Position numbers and translations under genes: made by a program
Shown: positions 13,068-15,311 of the stretch, piece after piece
Layout of the letters: every line of letters begins with the position of its first letter
Position numbering within the stretch: position 1 is the stretch's first letter
Notes under the pieces: model-generated
Database searches by the model: none
Seen by the model: only the letters and a program-made list of their open reading frames with translations
Told to the model about the DNA's origin: nothing
Assembly: GCA_002404095.1 (NCBI GenBank)
Contig: DHJA01000048.1
Span: 1 to 15,311 of the forward strand
DNA from: Planctomycetaceae bacterium UBA4732
GTDB taxonomy: Bacteria; Planctomycetota; Planctomycetia; Gemmatales; Gemmataceae
Length of the DNA: 15,311 bases
Direction: 5' to 3'

Positions 13068-14099
13068 TCACTCTTGGACCGCCACTGCCTTTCCCGTGCG
13101 AACCGACGCAATTTCCCTGAAACACAGCACGAGCGCGTCTCGCGCCAATTTACCGCTGAGCAGGTCCGGCGCCTTGCTCGTTCGCACCCCTTCGGCCGCC
13201 GCGTCGATTTCCGCCGTGAAGCCGCCGAGCGGATCGTCCCCGCCGGCGAGCGCCGGTTGTTCGCTCTGGCCGTCTTCCAGATAGACTGTCAATGGCGTCG
13301 TCCCCGATTCGTATACCAATGTCGCCTTTTCCAGATAGATTTCGTAGCCGTGGACGAAGGGCCGGCCCTTCATCGCCGTCGCCCCGCTCGAACACGACAC
13401 CGCCGGCCCGCCGGGACCGTACAGGTATTGCGTGGTCAGGTAGTCCACCGCGCCGTCTTTCCCGATCAGGCCGCTCGAAAACACCTTGGCCGGCACTCCG
13501 GCGATCAAGCCGATGAAGTGCGTGTCGTGGATGTGCAAGTCCACGGCCGGGCCGCCCGTCTTGGCGGCGTCGCCGATGTCCGCCGACCAGTCCGGCCGCG
13601 AGATGACCCGCTTGAAGTGCGCCCCGAGAAGCTTGCCATACTCCCCGCCGCGCACGGCCGTCGCCGCGAATGCGAACTCAGGAACGAACGGCAGCACATG
13701 CGCCACCATAAGCAACCGCTTCGCATCGGCCGCCGTCCTGAGCATGGCGTCGGCCTGCTCTGGGTCGATGGCGATGGCCTTTTCGACGAGGACGTGCTTG
13801 CCCGCCTTCAGCGCGGCCAGCGCCATGTCGGCGTGCAGGTGCGTCGGCGAACACACATCAATGAGGTCTATGTCCGGGTCGGCGAGCATGTCCTCGAAGC
13901 GCGGGTAGCGTTTGACGGCGCCGAGATCCATCTGTTCGCCGGGCGGGCCGAAGTTGCCGCGGACGCCGCGCCAATCGCCGGCCAGCTTTTTCGCATCGCG
14001 ACTGCATAAGGCCGTTACTTGAGCGCCGCTCGCTTTGCGCGCCGCCAGGTAATGGATCATGCCCATGAAGCCGATCCCTATGAGGCCGATACGCACCAT
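13068..14099 (-). CDS. Cytoplasmic Gfo/Idh/MocA family oxidoreductase
   Basis: A 343-residue NAD(P)-dependent dehydrogenase-like protein. The Rossmann loop GLIGIGFMGMIH is at residues 5-16, and VCSPTHLHADMALAALKAGKHVLVEKA runs from 82. The family EKP motif reads EKA (106-108): the Lys is kept and the Pro replaced. VDLHIHDTHFIGLIAG near 187-202 carries the conserved C-terminal-domain Asp/His pair. There is no signal peptide, unlike the first Gfo/Idh/MocA protein in the window. The ATG at 14099 follows GGAG by 8 nt. Together with the DUF1080 lipoprotein gene downstream it may belong to sugar or keto-sugar use, since some family members make 3-keto sugars; this is inference from adjacency. Confidence 0.88.
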   Translation of the reverse strand: MVRIGLIGIGFMGMIHYLAARKASGAQVTALCSRDAKKLAGDWRGVRGNFGPPGEQMDLGAVKRYPRFEDMLADPDIDLIDVCSPTHLHADMALAALKAGKHVLVEKAIAIDPEQADAMLRTAADAKRLLMVAHVLPFVPEFAFAATAVRGGEYGKLLGAHFKRVISRPDWSADIGDAAKTGGPAVDLHIHDTHFIGLIAGVPAKVFSSGLIGKDGAVDYLTTQYLYGPGGPAVSCSSGATAMKGRPFVHGYEIYLEKATLVYESGTTPLTVYLEDGQSEQPALAGGDDPLGGFTAEIDAAAEGVRTSKAPDLLSGKLARDALVLCFREIASVRTGKAVAVQE

Positions 14100-14188
14100 T
14101 GCCGTAACTCCGTTTGTTTAAGCGGTTATAGTTTTTTCACATTTCTCATGCTTCCCACCGTTTTGGCCTGTTTTCCCATGTTTTATGG

Positions 14189-14212
14189 CAATTCTTTGTG
14201 CAATTCTTTGTG
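14189..14212. repeat. 12-bp tandem duplication
   Basis: CAATTCTTTGTG occurs twice in direct succession (14189-14200 and 14201-14212) in the AT-rich gap between the divergent Gfo/Idh/MocA and TetR genes. It may be a replication slippage product; no regulator is known for it. Confidence 0.5.
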
Positions 14213-14283
14213 CCGGCGGAGAGTGAAAAAAGCGGGATTTCATGGAGTAATTCTAGTGATCCGGGACAGTTGGGCGATGGGAC

Positions 14284-14313
14284 TTGACAGGTAATGAGGA
14301 CGGCGGATAGGAT
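14284..14313 (+). promoter_or_regulatory. Promoter of the TetR-family regulator gene
   Basis: A perfect -35 TTGACA (14284-14289) and a -10-like TAGGAT (14308-14313) are 18 bp apart. Transcription would start near 14320, inside the candidate operator at 14315-14334. Confidence 0.5.
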
Positions 14314-14314
14314 A

Positions 14315-14334
14315 ACAAACCGACCACTTTGTTT
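14315..14334. promoter_or_regulatory. Candidate TetR operator 1 (autoregulatory)
   Basis: ACAAACCGACCACTTTGTTT has arms AAAC and GTTT and shares 14 of 20 bases with the site at 15023-15042, including ACAAACCG and GTTT at the same spacing. It directly follows the -10 of the regulator promoter, a normal position for TetR-type self-repression. Confidence 0.4.
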
Positions 14335-14351
14335 TTTCAGGAAGTAGGCTG

Positions 14352-14978
14352 ATGAAGGCCGTCCAGCAACCGAGGGCACTGGCCACACGGGAGAAGATAC
14401 TCAAAGCGGCGGCGCGGCTATTTGCGCTGAAGGGCTACCACGACACGAAACTCGAAGAAGTGCGGAATGCGGCCGAAGTGACGACCGGCGCCTTTTTCCA
14501 CCATTTTAGCAGCAAAGAGGATCTAGGCTTCGCTGTGCTAGACCGGCACATGGAGAGGCGTCGCCAGGAGTTGGAACAAATCGAACAGGAAATGCCCCCA
14601 CCCCGCGACGACGCCCCCCTGGAGCGGGTGTATCGACGCCTGGATGCAATCGCGGAACTGGTGCGCCGCCGCGAGCACCGGAAAGGCGGCTGCATCATCG
14701 GCAATCTCAGCACGGCGCTGGCCGACACGCACGAGGCGTTCCGGCAGCGGCTGGCGGACTGCTTCGACGAGATGGCCCGCGAGTTTCTACCGGACCTGGA
14801 GGCCGCCGCCAGGCAAGGGCGTCCCCAGGGCACGCTCGACACTTGGACGCTGGCTCGTTACCTGATAACGGTCGTTGAAGGCGCGATCATGCTGGCGCGT
14901 ACCTACCGCGACCGGACCTTGCTGGCCCGGCATTTTGGCTGCCTGAAAGAATACCTGGCACAAAACCTCGGATCGTGA
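14352..14978 (+). CDS. TetR/AcrR family transcriptional regulator
   Basis: A 208-residue regulator. The N-terminal DNA-binding domain (about 10-60) is clear: TREKILKAAARLFALKGYHDTKLEEV, then the helix-turn-helix VTTGAFFHHFSSKEDLGFAVLDRHM. The rest is the all-helical ligand and dimer domain; RKGGCIIGNLSTALADTHEAFRQRL resembles the C-terminal domain of NemR/AcuR-like members that sense reactive electrophiles or small organics, and C116 could be a sensor. The ligand is not known. The ATG follows GGAAG. The promoter and a candidate operator lie upstream, and a better palindromic operator precedes the next gene, so it probably represses itself and that gene. Confidence 0.9.
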   Translation: MKAVQQPRALATREKILKAAARLFALKGYHDTKLEEVRNAAEVTTGAFFHHFSSKEDLGFAVLDRHMERRRQELEQIEQEMPPPRDDAPLERVYRRLDAIAELVRRREHRKGGCIIGNLSTALADTHEAFRQRLADCFDEMAREFLPDLEAAARQGRPQGTLDTWTLARYLITVVEGAIMLARTYRDRTLLARHFGCLKEYLAQNLGS

Positions 14979-15008
14979 AACCCGCTGGCCGCTGGCCAGG
15001 TAGAGTAG

Positions 15009-15042
15009 TACAATGGATTAAAACAAACCGCCTGATCGGTTT
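15009..15042 (+). promoter_or_regulatory. Candidate promoter -10 and TetR operator 2
   Basis: A -10-like TACAAT (15009-15014) lacks a clear -35. Just after it, AAACCG-CCTGAT-CGGTTT (15025-15042) is a perfect inverted repeat with 6-bp arms, within a 20-bp match to the site before the TetR gene. A repressor bound here would sit on the start of transcription of the gene at 15098. The same hairpin could alternatively be a weak terminator for the TetR gene. Confidence 0.45.
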
Positions 15043-15097
15043 ATAAACGCCAGAACGCGGCATGCGTGCCGCTCCATCCTGAGAAAGAGGAAGAACC

Positions 15098-15311
15098 ATG
15101 CGCAATCTGACAGTGGTGGTGTGTTCCGTGCTGTTCGCCGGTCTCGCCTGGGCCCAGCCGTCCCCGGTTGCTGAAAAGGAGCCGGCAACTCCCGAAGCCT
15201 TGAAGGCGGAGATCGAAGCGCTGAAGGTCGCCAAGGTCGCCTGGCGCGAGATCGCCTGGAAGAGCTGTTTGCTCGAAGGGCTCAAGGAGTCGCGCGAGAA
15301 GAAGAAGCCCG
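15098..15311 (+). CDS. Secreted protein, 5' part only (possible planctomycete thioredoxin-like family)
   Basis: The reading frame opens at ATG 15098 after AGAGGAAG and stays open to the window end (71 codons). It begins with a Sec signal peptide (MRNLTVVVCSVLFAGLAWA, cleavage before QPSP). An acidic/basic helix follows (EALKAEIEALKVAKVAWREI), then WKSCLLEGLKESREKKKP, where the window ends. The last segment resembles the lead-in of planctomycete secreted proteins in which an LLWVFIDR-type strand of a thioredoxin-like fold comes next; this is from memory and cannot be checked on the fragment. It is probably controlled by the upstream TetR-family regulator. Confidence 0.65.
   Translation, partial: MRNLTVVVCSVLFAGLAWAQPSPVAEKEPATPEALKAEIEALKVAKVAWREIAWKSCLLEGLKESREKKKP

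Noticed and set aside
13074..14009. Plus-strand open frame of 311 codons opposite the second Gfo/Idh/MocA gene
   Set aside because: Arg/His/Val-rich composition without domain features; a shadow of the real gene on the other strand.

Overview
The window looks like a chromosomal piece of a high-GC planctomycete, probably Gemmata-like. Three things point there. First, archaeal-type C1-transfer genes (fhcD and fhcC of the tetrahydromethanopterin/methanofuran pathway) are present in an otherwise bacterial setting. Second, there are two Gfo/Idh/MocA oxidoreductases, one with a Tat signal, and a DUF1080 lipoprotein, families that are greatly expanded in planctomycetes. Third, the secreted proteins and short palindromic repeats are of types common in that phylum. 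This assignment comes from gene content read by eye, not from a search.

Layout. 1-1500: a Tat-exported Gfo/Idh/MocA oxidoreductase behind a Fur-like palindrome, ending at a perfect 24-bp inverted repeat. 1514-1881 (-): rpsT (ribosomal protein S20) with its promoter. 1966-7405 (+): a tight run of fhcD, a Uma2-type nuclease gene, fhcC, a FAD/NAD(P) oxidoreductase, a radical SAM protein and a metallophosphoesterase-like protein. The last five are separated by 6 nt or less or overlap, so they are probably one transcript. The last three have no assigned role, and the phosphoesterase-like protein lacks the first metal-binding motif of its superfamily.

7406-9821: a structured intergenic stretch, then a complete controller-regulated Type II restriction-modification system. 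Three GACN5GTC operators with 15-bp period precede the controller gene. The controller and endonuclease genes run rightward and the methyltransferase gene runs leftward, overlapping the endonuclease gene tail-to-tail by 110 bp. The methyltransferase has a strong sigma70-type promoter whose -10 box lies inside a fourth copy of the operator. This explains the regulation well: the controller would act on its own operon through the triple site and shut down methyltransferase transcription through the single site.

10105-11360: an island of small accessory genes: a DUF5678 plus retropepsin-like protease fusion, a C-terminal scrap of a HicB antitoxin, a short and probably truncated secreted protein, and a palindromic repeat. 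11446-11931: a stand-alone response regulator. 11987-14099 (-): a DUF1080 lipoprotein and a second, cytoplasmic Gfo/Idh/MocA protein, possibly acting together on sugars or keto-sugars. 14284-15311: a TetR-family regulator with a promoter and a candidate operator upstream. A second, similar operator lies before the start of a secreted protein gene that runs off the window, suggesting autoregulation plus control of that gene.

The parts most worth follow-up are the uncharacterised oxidoreductase/radical SAM/phosphoesterase module tied to fhcC, and the restriction-modification control region with three rather than two operators. No rRNA, tRNA or CRISPR array was recognised.
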